Below, in pieces: positions 6,775 through 13,953 of a stretch of DNA of 16,625 nucleotides. This DNA comes from an uncultured Bacilli bacterium (GTDB lineage: Bacteria; Bacillota_I; Bacilli_A; RF39; UBA660): the NCBI GenBank assembly GCA_910586865.1, contig CAJUIY010000038.1, forward strand, positions 1 through 16,625, read 5' to 3'. Positions within the stretch are counted from its first letter, which is position 1. Each line of letters begins with the position of its first letter. A program made the position numbers and the translations under genes. Under the pieces are notes generated by a model. It did no database searches. It was given only the letters and a program-made list of their open reading frames with translations, and was not told where the DNA came from.

Positions 6775-7620
6775 ATGTCAGTGAATGTAATCATTAAGAA
6801 AAAAGGATTGTTCAAAAAAGATTTAAAGATAGAAGATGTTATTTTAGATGAAATGCGATATGGTATTATGGACGAAGATTATCGTCTAGAAGAAGGAAAA
6901 GTAGGAAAATACACAGTGGTTTTTCATTCGAAACATATAGGAAGAGGTTATGAGATTTCTTTTGAAAAGGGTGAGGTAAATCTAAATATGCCACTTCCTA
7001 CTAGTTATGAGGATATTCACTTCTTTTATGAATATATTAAAATACTGTGCGATAAATGGAATACCAAAGAATTTATAAGAGAGGAAGAGGTAGCTACTTT
7101 TGATGAGATTGCCTCTTTTATAAAAATGGATATCCAAGCTAGTGAAGGAGCTTTAAGGCAAATAGAAGAAAGTATCAATACTGGAGAATATGAAAATATG
7201 TATATCTTTGGTGCAATCAATCCTATTGCAATTGGAAAAAAAGAAGTGGAAAAGATAGATGGTGATATAAAAAAGTTTGGAAAATTAATGCACTATCTTC
7301 AAGAAAAAGATCTTTATTATGCTGCTCCAAAAGTGTATCAAAGAAAAGATGGGACCTATTTTGGAATCTATATATTGACAGAGGATATTCCTTCTATTGT
7401 TCCCTATCAAGCAAAATTACTAGTATCCGATAAAAAAATAGATGTTAGTGAGTGGAATATTGGATTTGTAGCAGATAATGAATTAAAAGGCTTTATTCCT
7501 TATGAGGACTTCTTAAATTCGATTCCAAAAGAAGAGGAATATGACTCTGAACATTTTATTTTCAAAATCAAGGAAAAAGAAATAAAACAATTATTAGATA
7601 AATATAAGATGGATATATAA
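6775..7620 (+). CDS. DUF4299-type protein
   Basis: A 281-aa soluble protein. The N-terminus (MSVNVIIKKKGLFKKDLKIE), the mid-region FYEYIKILCDKWNTKEF and the length agree with what I remember of DUF4299 proteins of Bacilli, whose function is not known. Other parts include an acidic middle and a conserved-looking C-terminal half (VYQRKDGTYFGIYILTEDIP and GFVADNELKGFIPYEDFL). There is no signal peptide, membrane helix or catalytic motif that I recognise. GGGAGAAGAG precedes the ATG. The CPBP protease gene starts 34 bases after the stop with no terminator, so the two are probably co-transcribed. The family name is from memory and could be wrong. Confidence 0.65.
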   Translation: MSVNVIIKKKGLFKKDLKIEDVILDEMRYGIMDEDYRLEEGKVGKYTVVFHSKHIGRGYEISFEKGEVNLNMPLPTSYEDIHFFYEYIKILCDKWNTKEFIREEEVATFDEIASFIKMDIQASEGALRQIEESINTGEYENMYIFGAINPIAIGKKEVEKIDGDIKKFGKLMHYLQEKDLYYAAPKVYQRKDGTYFGIYILTEDIPSIVPYQAKLLVSDKKIDVSEWNIGFVADNELKGFIPYEDFLNSIPKEEEYDSEHFIFKIKEKEIKQLLDKYKMDI

Positions 7621-7654
7621 TTTGAGTTTTTGCAATTAGGAAGAAGGAAGATTT

Positions 7655-8446
7655 ATGAAAAATATTTTAAAAGCAATAGGATATCTATTATTTTATATAG
7701 TGTTTCAAATGGTATTGATATCTATCATAGTAGCAATGTTGGGAAGCTCTGGCAGTGGAATGGAAGAGCTAGAGAAAATGGTAGGACAAAATATGTTAGG
7801 GTTAACCATTCTTACAAATATTTTAACGATAGTCGTATTACTAATCTTCTTTAGACTTCGAAAAAAGAAACTAGCAACAGAAATAAATATAAGACATATT
7901 AAAATAGATAGTTATATTTTACCATGTGTAATTGCTTTTTCTTATTCCATGATATTTGCTTTAATAACGTATCATTTCAGTTTTGATAATGCAGAAAATA
8001 TAAAAATAAGTGTAGAATATTATCAAAATTTGTTTCCATATTTTGGTACCATTATGCAGATAATAGCACTTTTAATTGTATCTCCTATCACAGAGGAAAT
8101 AGTATGTAGAGGACTTATTCTAACAACCTTACAAAAGCAGTATAGCAATATATTTTCTGTTTTATTTAGTGGCTTTCTTTTTGGAATTCTTCACCTGATG
8201 GCAGGAGGCATGGTATTAGTTTTAGGTTCTATGGTAATGGGAATGATATTTGGACTAATTTGTGTTAAAACAAAATCTTTACTACCTGCTATTGTTGCAC
8301 ATACGATTGCTAATATTCCGGATTTTATTATAGCACTACTACCAGAACTATCTAAAGGAATTCAATATTTTTCTATTGTATTCTTTACTGTCATCTTTGG
8401 TGTTGCAATGTATCAATTTATAGGTAAGAATAAAAATGTTTCATAA
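7655..8446 (+). CDS. CPBP-family intramembrane glutamic protease
   Basis: A 263-aa protein with about seven or eight hydrophobic segments. The CPBP (Abi/Rce1-like) active-site motifs are all present: EEIVCR (147-152, EExxxR), FGILH (176-180, FxxxH) and HTIAN (216-220, HxxxN/B). The family cleaves prenylated or membrane peptides within the membrane; in Bacillota it is often linked to bacteriocin self-immunity or surface-protein processing. AGGAAGAAGGAAG precedes the ATG. It follows the DUF4299-type gene closely. The AAGGAG that overlaps its stop codon would have served the next gene, now a rhomboid-like pseudogene. Two intramembrane proteases in a row would be a coherent unit. Confidence 0.92.
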   Translation: MKNILKAIGYLLFYIVFQMVLISIIVAMLGSSGSGMEELEKMVGQNMLGLTILTNILTIVVLLIFFRLRKKKLATEINIRHIKIDSYILPCVIAFSYSMIFALITYHFSFDNAENIKISVEYYQNLFPYFGTIMQIIALLIVSPITEEIVCRGLILTTLQKQYSNIFSVLFSGFLFGILHLMAGGMVLVLGSMVMGMIFGLICVKTKSLLPAIVAHTIANIPDFIIALLPELSKGIQYFSIVFFTVIFGVAMYQFIGKNKNVS

Positions 8447-8459
8447 GGAGTGAAATAAA

Positions 8460-8738
8460 ATGAGTAAAATTTAAAATAGATAAAAAAGAATAGTGTCTGT
8501 TTATTTCTTGTTTTTTGTTAGTGGATTCCTAGCAGAATATACTTTTTCTATTATCGTTAGTCATCAAAATCCAGTATAGGGTGGAGGATCTTCAGGAGGA
8601 ATTTTTGCTCTTATCGCAACATTTATAGTTTGTTATCTTCGTTTTCCAAAGGAATTTCAATTTCATTGTAAATGGTTTAGACTGGATTTGATAGTTGTTA
8701 TTTTATTTTTGCCAATGATGATAGGAGTTCTATTCTAA
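8460..8738 (+). pseudogene. Decayed rhomboid-like intramembrane serine protease gene
   Basis: A good start remains: AAGGAG at 8445-8450, then ATG at 8460. The frame stops after MSKI (TAA 8472) and again at TAA 8481 and TAG 8577. Reading through in the same frame gives YFLFFVSGFLAEYTFSIIVS, then SHQNPV, a stop, then GGGSSGGIFALIATFIVCYL, and ends at TAA 8736. The order of a hydrophobic segment, a short loop, then G-x-S-G-G-I-F-x-L and another hydrophobic segment is the rhomboid pattern around the catalytic Ser. The N-terminal helices and the later His-bearing helix are missing, so there is an internal deletion as well as a 3' truncation. It directly follows the CPBP gene. From 8739 to 8870 I see no gene. 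Confidence 0.6.
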
Positions 8739-8870
8739 TGTATGTATTTGGATTTACATTTAAAATTATTATCCGTTTCTATATGGTTATTTTGAAATTT
8801 ATAAGACTACAAGAAACAAATATGAAATAGATAATAAATAAAAAATATCACGCATGGAGGTGATTTTGAA

Positions 8871-9503
8871 ATGAAAAAAATATTGGTGGTAGAAGATGAT
8901 AGTAGTATTCATTCTATACTAGAAGAGATGCTAAAGCAAGAAAATTATGATGTTTCAAGTGCTTATTCTGGAACAGAAGCTCTCATGTTATTAGAGAAAA
9001 ATACTCCAGATTTAATTTTATTAGATTTAATGTTACCTGGATTAAATGGAGAAGAAATCATAAGAAAGAAGAATCACATTCCAATTATCGTATTAAGTGC
9101 TAAAATAGCAAAAGAAGATAAAGTAGAATGTTTACTAAATGGGGCAAATGATTATATCACAAAGCCTTTTGAAAAAGAGGAATTGCTTGCAAGGATAAAA
9201 GTACAATTGAGACTAAACAAAGAGAACAAGGAGTTATCCTTCAAAGATTTAAAACTTTTAAATGATAATCGAACCTTATTAGTGGGAAAAAATGAAGTAG
9301 GCCTTACCAAAACAGAATATGCCATATTAAAACAATTGTTACTAAACACCAATCAGGTAGTTACAAAAACAAAACTACTTGACTTAATCAGTCTAGATAC
9401 CGAAGATGGAAATGAATTTTCTTTAAGAGTACATATTAGTAATATTAGAAGAAAAATAAGGATGTATTCCGAATTAGAATACATTGAATCTGTTTGGGTG
9501 TAG
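8871..9503 (+). CDS. OmpR/PhoB-family response regulator, last residues lost by frameshift
   Basis: A 210-aa protein. The receiver domain (1-115) has acidic residues E8/D9/D10, phosphoacceptor D52 (LILLDLMLPG), S76 and K98 (ITKPF). The winged helix (about 125-210) includes LTKTEYAILKQLL and the recognition helix SLRVHISNIRRKI. It ends YIESVWV-stop. The usual end, VWGVGFKM, is present one frame over: adding one G at GGG 9496-9498 gives WGVGFKMKH and a TAA at 9521-9523 (217 aa). The missing piece is the C-terminal strand of the wing, so DNA binding may suffer. GGAGGTGAT (8856-8864) is a near-perfect ribosome site. It heads the cluster with transporter and kinase genes and should receive phosphate from the kinase at 11364. 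Confidence 0.9.
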   Translation: MKKILVVEDDSSIHSILEEMLKQENYDVSSAYSGTEALMLLEKNTPDLILLDLMLPGLNGEEIIRKKNHIPIIVLSAKIAKEDKVECLLNGANDYITKPFEKEELLARIKVQLRLNKENKELSFKDLKLLNDNRTLLVGKNEVGLTKTEYAILKQLLLNTNQVVTKTKLLDLISLDTEDGNEFSLRVHISNIRRKIRMYSELEYIESVWV

Positions 9504-9525
9504 GGTTTAAGATGAAACATTAAAA

Positions 9526-9566
9526 TCTTTATCAAATCTTAACAAATTCTTAACTATTTTCTTAAT
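9526..9566 (+). promoter_or_regulatory. Helically phased TCTTAAC direct repeats, probable response-regulator operator
   Basis: Four related heptamers on the same strand start at 9526 (TCTTTAT), 9537 (TCTTAAC), 9548 (TCTTAAC) and 9560 (TCTTAAT), that is, 11, 11 and 12 bases apart. Tandem half-sites one helical turn apart are the normal binding mode of OmpR/PhoB regulators (for example TTAACA boxes of PhoP). They sit just upstream of a weak -10 (TAGAAT, 9577-9582) where no -35 is seen, as in an activator-dependent promoter for the ATPase gene. Confidence 0.65.
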
Positions 9567-9605
9567 ATTTTTCTATTAGAATGGATATTAGAAAGGAGAG
9601 ATAGT

Positions 9606-10520
9606 ATGGAGATTGTTTTACAAACGAATCATTTAGAAAAAAAATATAAAGATTTTAAAGCTTTAAATAATTTCAATATTCATGTGGAAAAAGGTGCAAT
9701 CTATGGACTTATTGGAAAAAATGGAGCTGGAAAGACAACACTGATTAGAATAATATGTGGACTACAACAACCAACTAGTGGAGATTATGCTATCTATGGA
9801 GTAAAAAGTACCGATAAGAATATTAAAAAGGTTCGATCTAGAATAGGTGCGATTATTGAAACACCATCAATTTATCAAAATATGACTGCAAGAGATAACT
9901 TGATAGAGCAGTTTCAATTAATTGGGATACCAAGTCTAGAAGATATCGATGAATTACTAAAACTAGTAGGATTAGAAAATACGGGTAAGAAAAAAGTGAA
10001 AAACTTTTCTTTAGGAATGAAACAGAGGTTAGGAATCGCAATAGCTTTAGCAGGAAATCCAGATTTATTAATATTAGATGAGCCAATTAACGGTTTAGAC
10101 CCCCAAGGTATCATTGAAATAAGAGAATTAATTCTAAATTTAAATAAGAAGAGAAAAATTACGATTTTAGTGTCGAGTCATTATTTAGACGAATTATCTA
10201 AAATTGCTACGCATTACGGTTTTGTAGATAATGGACAAATGATTAAAGAAATAAGTAGTGAGGAGTTAGAGAAGAAAATAGAACAGAAAATAGAATTAAA
10301 AGTAAAAGAATCCAAGGATTTTATAAAATATTTTGAGGAGAATCATATTACTTATGAAGTAGTAGATAACCATACTATTTCTATATATGGAAAAATAAAG
10401 TTACCAAAGTTAATGAACGATTTTTCAAAAAGAAAATTGAAGGTAGAAGATATTCACGAGAAGGAATCCTCACTAGAAAATTATTTTATGAATTTAATTG
10501 GAGGTGGTAAACATGACTAA
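9606..10520 (+). CDS. BcrA/LanF-type ABC transporter ATP-binding protein
   Basis: A 304-aa protein. Walker A GKNGAGKTT (37-45), signature FSLGMKQR (134-141), Walker B LLILDEP (154-160), D-loop GLDP and H-loop SSH are all present. At the Q-loop position the sequence is IIETPSIYQNMTA with Glu85, the 'E-loop' described for ATPases of lantibiotic self-protection transporters (LanF). The last 80 residues form a regulatory C-terminal extension typical of this class. AAAGGAGAG precedes the ATG. The permease gene overlaps its 3' end by 8 bases, so the two subunits are translationally coupled. It would energise export or removal of a peptide antibiotic from the membrane; the substrate is not readable. 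Confidence 0.93.
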   Translation: MEIVLQTNHLEKKYKDFKALNNFNIHVEKGAIYGLIGKNGAGKTTLIRIICGLQQPTSGDYAIYGVKSTDKNIKKVRSRIGAIIETPSIYQNMTARDNLIEQFQLIGIPSLEDIDELLKLVGLENTGKKKVKNFSLGMKQRLGIAIALAGNPDLLILDEPINGLDPQGIIEIRELILNLNKKRKITILVSSHYLDELSKIATHYGFVDNGQMIKEISSEELEKKIEQKIELKVKESKDFIKYFEENHITYEVVDNHTISIYGKIKLPKLMNDFSKRKLKVEDIHEKESSLENYFMNLIGGGKHD

Positions 10521-11346
10521 ACTATTAACCGCAGGTTTTACAAGATTGAAAAAGGATTACCTATTTTATCTAGTTCTTCTATTTACTTTGGGACTTGCTT
10601 GTTTTATGATTTATACACAATATTTGGATTTAAAAAGATATCATGAAGTGATAGAGTTAGATCAATTATTAATGAATAACATTACGATAATAGGAATTGT
10701 TATCGCTGTATTTACCTCTTTATTCGTAGGAAGAGAATATTCAGATGGAACCTTAAGAAATAAAATTATTATAGGCTCTAGTAGAACAAATATCTACTTA
10801 TCTAATTTACTTATTGTAATAGGAGTAAGTGTGCTTGTAGAGATATTACATCTAATAATTATTTCTTTGATGGGTATTCCCATATTTGGAACTTTAAAGA
10901 TGACACTATCTAGTTTTTCTCTTATTGTTTTCTGTATCCTAGTAATGATTCTTGCCTTTTGTTCCATCTTTACTTTTATTGCTATGGTAGTATCTAATAA
11001 GACCATAAGTGCGATTACCTCTATTTTGTTTGCTTTTTTCATGATGATGGTAAGTATCACTCTACTGACTAGGATAGAAGCTCCTGAATATATAGAGTCC
11101 GCACAAATGACCAATGCAGAAACAAAGAAATTCGAAATCATGAAAGAAAAAAATCCAAGGTATTTAACAAAAAAACAAAGAAAAGCTTATCAACAAATTC
11201 TAAACTTTATTCCATCAGGGCAAGCTTTTGTAATTGTTGGAAGAATGGATACTAATTATAGTCTATTACCATGGTACTCTTTTGCAGTAATTTTATTATT
11301 TACTGGCTCTGGAATCTTCTTATTTCAGAAAAAAGAATTAAAATAG
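10513..11346 (+). CDS. ABC-2 type transporter permease (BcrB/LanE-like)
   Basis: A 277-aa protein with six predicted membrane helices: about residues 15-35, 52-72, 98-120, 133-160, 165-188 and 253-272. After the second helix comes SLFVGREYSDGTLRNKIIIG, the usual cytoplasmic loop of ABC-2 permeases that contacts the ATPase. A large hydrophilic loop precedes the last helix. I set the start at 10513 (MTKLLTAGF) because GGAGGTGG (10500-10507) is 5 bases upstream; a TTG at 10498 is open but would include the ribosome site. It forms the membrane part of the transporter with the upstream ATPase, and the kinase follows 17 bases after its stop. Confidence 0.9.
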   Translation: MTKLLTAGFTRLKKDYLFYLVLLFTLGLACFMIYTQYLDLKRYHEVIELDQLLMNNITIIGIVIAVFTSLFVGREYSDGTLRNKIIIGSSRTNIYLSNLLIVIGVSVLVEILHLIIISLMGIPIFGTLKMTLSSFSLIVFCILVMILAFCSIFTFIAMVVSNKTISAITSILFAFFMMMVSITLLTRIEAPEYIESAQMTNAETKKFEIMKEKNPRYLTKKQRKAYQQILNFIPSGQAFVIVGRMDTNYSLLPWYSFAVILLFTGSGIFLFQKKELK

Positions 11347-11363
11347 AAAGGAATTGACGGAAG

Positions 11364-12254
11364 ATGAATATTGGGATTTCTATTACTTTCATTTTATTTA
11401 GTATTGTTATTATTTTACTAATCTTAAAAATACTAGAAATGAAAAAATCAATACGAGAAATGGAAGAAAGGTTTACCGATATTCTAAAATTAGATACTAA
11501 TTCATTAATTACTATTTCTTCAGGGGATAAAGATTTAAGGAAATTAGGAAAAATAATCAATGAAAATCTAAAAACATTAAGGAAATTAGAAATCGAATAT
11601 GAACAAGGAAATCAAGAACTAAAAAGTTCTATTACGAATATATCTCATGATTTAAGAACGCCTCTTACTGCGATAAGGGGCTATCTTGATTTAATCGACC
11701 ATAAAAACCTTACCAAGAAACAAAAAGATTATTTGGAATATATCGATATTAAAGTAAAAGACTTAATATCGTTAACAGAGCAATTATTTGATTTTTCAAA
11801 AGGAATCGATCAGAATAAAGATATGAAAAAAGAAGATGTGAACCTCAATCAGGTGTTAGAAGAAGTAATCTGTAGTTCTTATGAGTTATTTAAAAAGAAT
11901 AAAGTAGAACCAAAAATTTATATAACAGATAAACCGATTGTAAAAAAATTAAACAAGGAAATGTTAAAAAGAATACTAGAGAATATCCTGTCTAATGCGA
12001 TAAAATATAGTGAAGAAAATTTTATTATTAGACTAAAGGATGATGGAGTAATCGAGTTTTCAAATAAAACAACAGTTCTTGATAAAATAAGTGCAGAAAA
12101 GATATTTGACCGATATTATACAGTAGAAAATGCCAAAAAAAGTGCAGGAATCGGATTATCGATTGCTAAACAATTAGTAGAATTAAATCAAGGAAAAATA
12201 AAGGCAACCTATGAGAAAAGTATTTTAAAAATAACCATTATATTTAAGGAATGA
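11364..12254 (+). CDS. Membrane sensor histidine kinase of the TCS-ABC cluster
   Basis: A 296-aa protein with one N-terminal membrane helix (about 5-24) and no extracellular sensor domain. A coiled linker (25-85) leads to the H-box NISHDLRTPLTAIRGY with His95, then the N-box NILSNAIKYS and a G2-type GIGLSIAKQLVE. The usual G1 DxGxG is replaced by EFSNKT followed by the F-box KIFDRYYTVENAKKSAG, as seen in kinases of this small class. AAAGGAATTGACGG precedes the ATG. With so little outside the membrane, it probably senses through the adjoining transporter or within the membrane, as in antibiotic-resistance modules of Bacillota. Its partner is the response regulator at 8871. Confidence 0.92.
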   Translation: MNIGISITFILFSIVIILLILKILEMKKSIREMEERFTDILKLDTNSLITISSGDKDLRKLGKIINENLKTLRKLEIEYEQGNQELKSSITNISHDLRTPLTAIRGYLDLIDHKNLTKKQKDYLEYIDIKVKDLISLTEQLFDFSKGIDQNKDMKKEDVNLNQVLEEVICSSYELFKKNKVEPKIYITDKPIVKKLNKEMLKRILENILSNAIKYSEENFIIRLKDDGVIEFSNKTTVLDKISAEKIFDRYYTVENAKKSAGIGLSIAKQLVELNQGKIKATYEKSILKITIIFKE

Positions 12255-12267
12255 GGATAAAAAAACT

Positions 12268-12623
12268 AAGAATTTATTTGTCAAAAGTAGGAATCCTTAT
12301 TATTTGATTTTATAATGGAAAAGAAGTCAGTCAACTTAAAGAGGATAGGGGATACAAGATTTACTTTTTACAAAGAGGAAGAGTGATGTAACTTATTAAA
12401 TCTCATGATAGGTTGTGTTAGTCCACTTGGATTCATAAACAATAAAGGTCATTTAATTACTTTATTCATTAATAAAGAATTAGAAGATAAAGTAGTCTTA
12501 ATGCATGCTAATATCCATACAAAAACAATATCAGTTAGATTAAGTAATCTCATTAATTTAATTAGATATATCAATCATTTTCATCTTTTTATTACAGTTG
12601 AAATAATTTATTCTATGGCATAA
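12268..12623 (+). pseudogene. Remnant of a prolyl-tRNA editing deacylase (YbaK/ProX family)
   Basis: In one frame from 12268 the DNA reads KNLFVKSRNPYYLIL, the conserved KNLF...YYL start of the editing domain, then TAA. From 12315 a second frame reads KKSVNLKRIGDTRFTFYKEE, a TGA at 12384-12386, then CNLLNLMIGCVSPLGFINNK and INKELEDKVVLMHANIHTKT, ending after EIIYSMA. VSPLGF, the DKEL-like segment and H-x-N-x-x-T-x-S/T follow the family, which hydrolyses mischarged Ala-tRNA(Pro). The gene lacks its 5' end (it begins 14 bases after the kinase stop), and has one frameshift near 12312 and one nonsense codon. The stretch from 12405 is open but has no ribosome site. Confidence 0.75.
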
Positions 12624-12647
12624 AGGGTACCTCATTACTCTTTTTTT
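12622..12647 (+). terminator. Rho-independent terminator before the GntR operon
   Basis: Stem AAAGGGTA (12622-12629) with TACTCTTT (12636-12643, one G-T pair), a 6-base loop, and a run of seven T at 12641-12647. Confidence 0.8.
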
Positions 12648-12667
12648 GTTTTCTAAAGCATCATGAC

Positions 12668-12696
12668 TTGACTAATGTAATATAGTGTTATATACT
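12668..12696 (+). promoter_or_regulatory. SigA-type promoter of the GntR-ABC operon
   Basis: TTGACT (12668-12673) and TATACT (12691-12696) are separated by exactly 17 bases; each differs by one base from the consensus. This is the best two-element promoter in the window. Transcription should start near 12703, just before the ribosome site. Confidence 0.8.
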
Positions 12697-12703
12697 GTTA
12701 TAC
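12677..12703 (+). promoter_or_regulatory. Imperfect palindrome over the -10, likely GntR operator
   Basis: A 27-base inverted repeat centred on 12690, with 8 of 13 position pairs complementary, including GTA at the left edge with TAC at the right edge and AGT with ACT inside. It covers the spacer, the -10 and the predicted start site. An autorepressor bound here would block RNA polymerase. Confidence 0.5.
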
Positions 12704-12717
12704 GAAGGAGGGATACT

Positions 12718-13098
12718 ATGAGAATGATTATTAGTAATAGTAGTTCTGTTCCGATTTATGAACAAATTAAAAATTCAATTATAGAACAGATTCTATCAGA
12801 AGAACTTTTAGAAGATGAAGCCTTACCTTCTATTAGGCAGTTAGCAACGGAAATTAAAATCAGTGTGATGACGATTAAAAAGGCTTATGATGAGTTAGAA
12901 AAAGAAGGCTACCTTATATCAAGACAAGGCAAAGGAACGTTTGTGGCACCTAAAAATACAGAACTAGCCTTGGAACATGCAAAACAAGAGATTGAAAAGT
13001 ATATCCAAAAAATAGTAGAGTTATCCACTCAATATCAGATTACAAAAGAGGAGATTATCGAAGTAATTAATTTATTTTATGGGAGTGATGAAAAATGA
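12718..13098 (+). CDS. GntR-family regulator, YtrA subfamily
   Basis: A 126-aa protein. The winged helix-turn-helix fills residues about 10-76 (VPIYEQIKNSIIEQI, then LPSIRQLATEIKISVMTIKK, AYDELEKEGYLISRQGKGTF). Only about 45 residues follow, forming short helices, which is the length and layout of YtrA-type GntR regulators that head ABC transporter operons. I place the start at 12718: AAGGAGG (12705-12711) is 6 bases upstream. A GTG at 12685 is open but would lie inside the -10 of the promoter. Its stop overlaps the ATPase start in ATGA. It probably represses its own operon through the palindrome at 12677-12703; inducers of such systems are often cell-wall-active antibiotics. Confidence 0.92.
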   Translation: MRMIISNSSSVPIYEQIKNSIIEQILSEELLEDEALPSIRQLATEIKISVMTIKKAYDELEKEGYLISRQGKGTFVAPKNTELALEHAKQEIEKYIQKIVELSTQYQITKEEIIEVINLFYGSDEK

Positions 13099-13952
13099 AA
13101 TATGCGATTGAAATAAAAGGATTAGAAAAGGAATATGAGAACTTTAGATTACAAAAGTTTGATTTAAAAATACCAAGTGGCATGCTAGTAGGACTGATTG
13201 GTGAAAATGGAGCAGGGAAGACCACGTTATTAAAATTAATTTTAAATATTATAAAAAAAGACCAAGGGAATATTCAAATTTTTGGAAAAGATTATCAACA
13301 ATATGAGTCCGAAATAAAAGAAGAGATTGGTATTGTTTTAGATGATATGTTTTTTCCTGAAGTGTTAACAGCAAAAGATATAAATAATATCATGAAAGAT
13401 ATTTACAAAAACTGGGATGAAAGTTTATTTTATCACTATTTAAAAGAGTTTCAGATAAAAGATAAACAAACTATAAAAAACCTATCAAAGGGAATGAGGA
13501 AAAAGTTAGAAATTGCCACAGCTCTTTCTCATCATCCCAAATTATTAATTTTGGATGAGGCAACTAGTGGGCTAGATCCTGTTGTTCGAAGTGAAGTTTT
13601 AGAAATTTTTATGAAGTTTTTAGAAGAGGAAGAACATACGATTCTTTTATCTACTCATATTACAAGTGATTTGGAAAACATTGCCGACCAAATTGTATTT
13701 GTTGATAAAGGCAAAAAGGTATTAGATATTGATAGAGAAGAATTATTTAATGATTATGGAATATTAAAATGTGAAAAAAATCAATTAGAACAAATTGATA
13801 CAGAAGATATCGTATCTTATCAAAAGAATAAATATAATATAGAGGTATTGATTAAGAATAAAAGTAATAGTAAGAAAAAATATAAAGATTTTGTAATCGA
13901 TAAACTAACTTTAGAAGAATTGATGGTACTTATGATTAAAGGAGGTAAGTAA
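13095..13952 (+). CDS. YtrB-type ABC transporter ATP-binding protein
   Basis: A 285-aa protein. Walker A GENGAGKTT (36-44), signature NLSKGMRKK, Walker B LLILDEATSGLDP and H-loop STHI are intact. The Q-loop position reads GIVLDDMFFPEVLTA with Asp rather than Gln, as is usual in the YtrB-type ATPases that accompany GntR regulators. A C-terminal extension of about 65 residues follows the nucleotide-binding domain. The ATG overlaps the regulator's stop by 4 bases (ATGA), and the permease starts one base after its own stop. This makes a tight three-gene operon. Its protein provides energy to the permease next to it; the transported substrate is unknown. Confidence 0.93.
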   Translation: MKYAIEIKGLEKEYENFRLQKFDLKIPSGMLVGLIGENGAGKTTLLKLILNIIKKDQGNIQIFGKDYQQYESEIKEEIGIVLDDMFFPEVLTAKDINNIMKDIYKNWDESLFYHYLKEFQIKDKQTIKNLSKGMRKKLEIATALSHHPKLLILDEATSGLDPVVRSEVLEIFMKFLEEEEHTILLSTHITSDLENIADQIVFVDKGKKVLDIDREELFNDYGILKCEKNQLEQIDTEDIVSYQKNKYNIEVLIKNKSNSKKKYKDFVIDKLTLEELMVLMIKGGK

Positions 13953-13953
13953 T

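Noticed and set aside
7630..7854. Overlapping 74-aa ORF at the start of the CPBP gene
   Set aside because: It is an out-of-frame shadow of the clear CPBP coding sequence and has no recognisable family.
2448..8579. Stop-codon reassignment explaining in-frame TAA/TAG in 2343-2606 and 8460-8738
   Set aside because: TAA and TAG end nearly all the intact genes of the window at the expected positions, and TGA ends the PEBP, kinase and GntR genes, so the standard bacterial code applies.
12405..12623. 72-aa ORF as an independent gene
   Set aside because: It is the in-frame tail of the broken prolyl-tRNA deacylase; there is no ribosome site before its ATG, and homologous sequence continues upstream of it.
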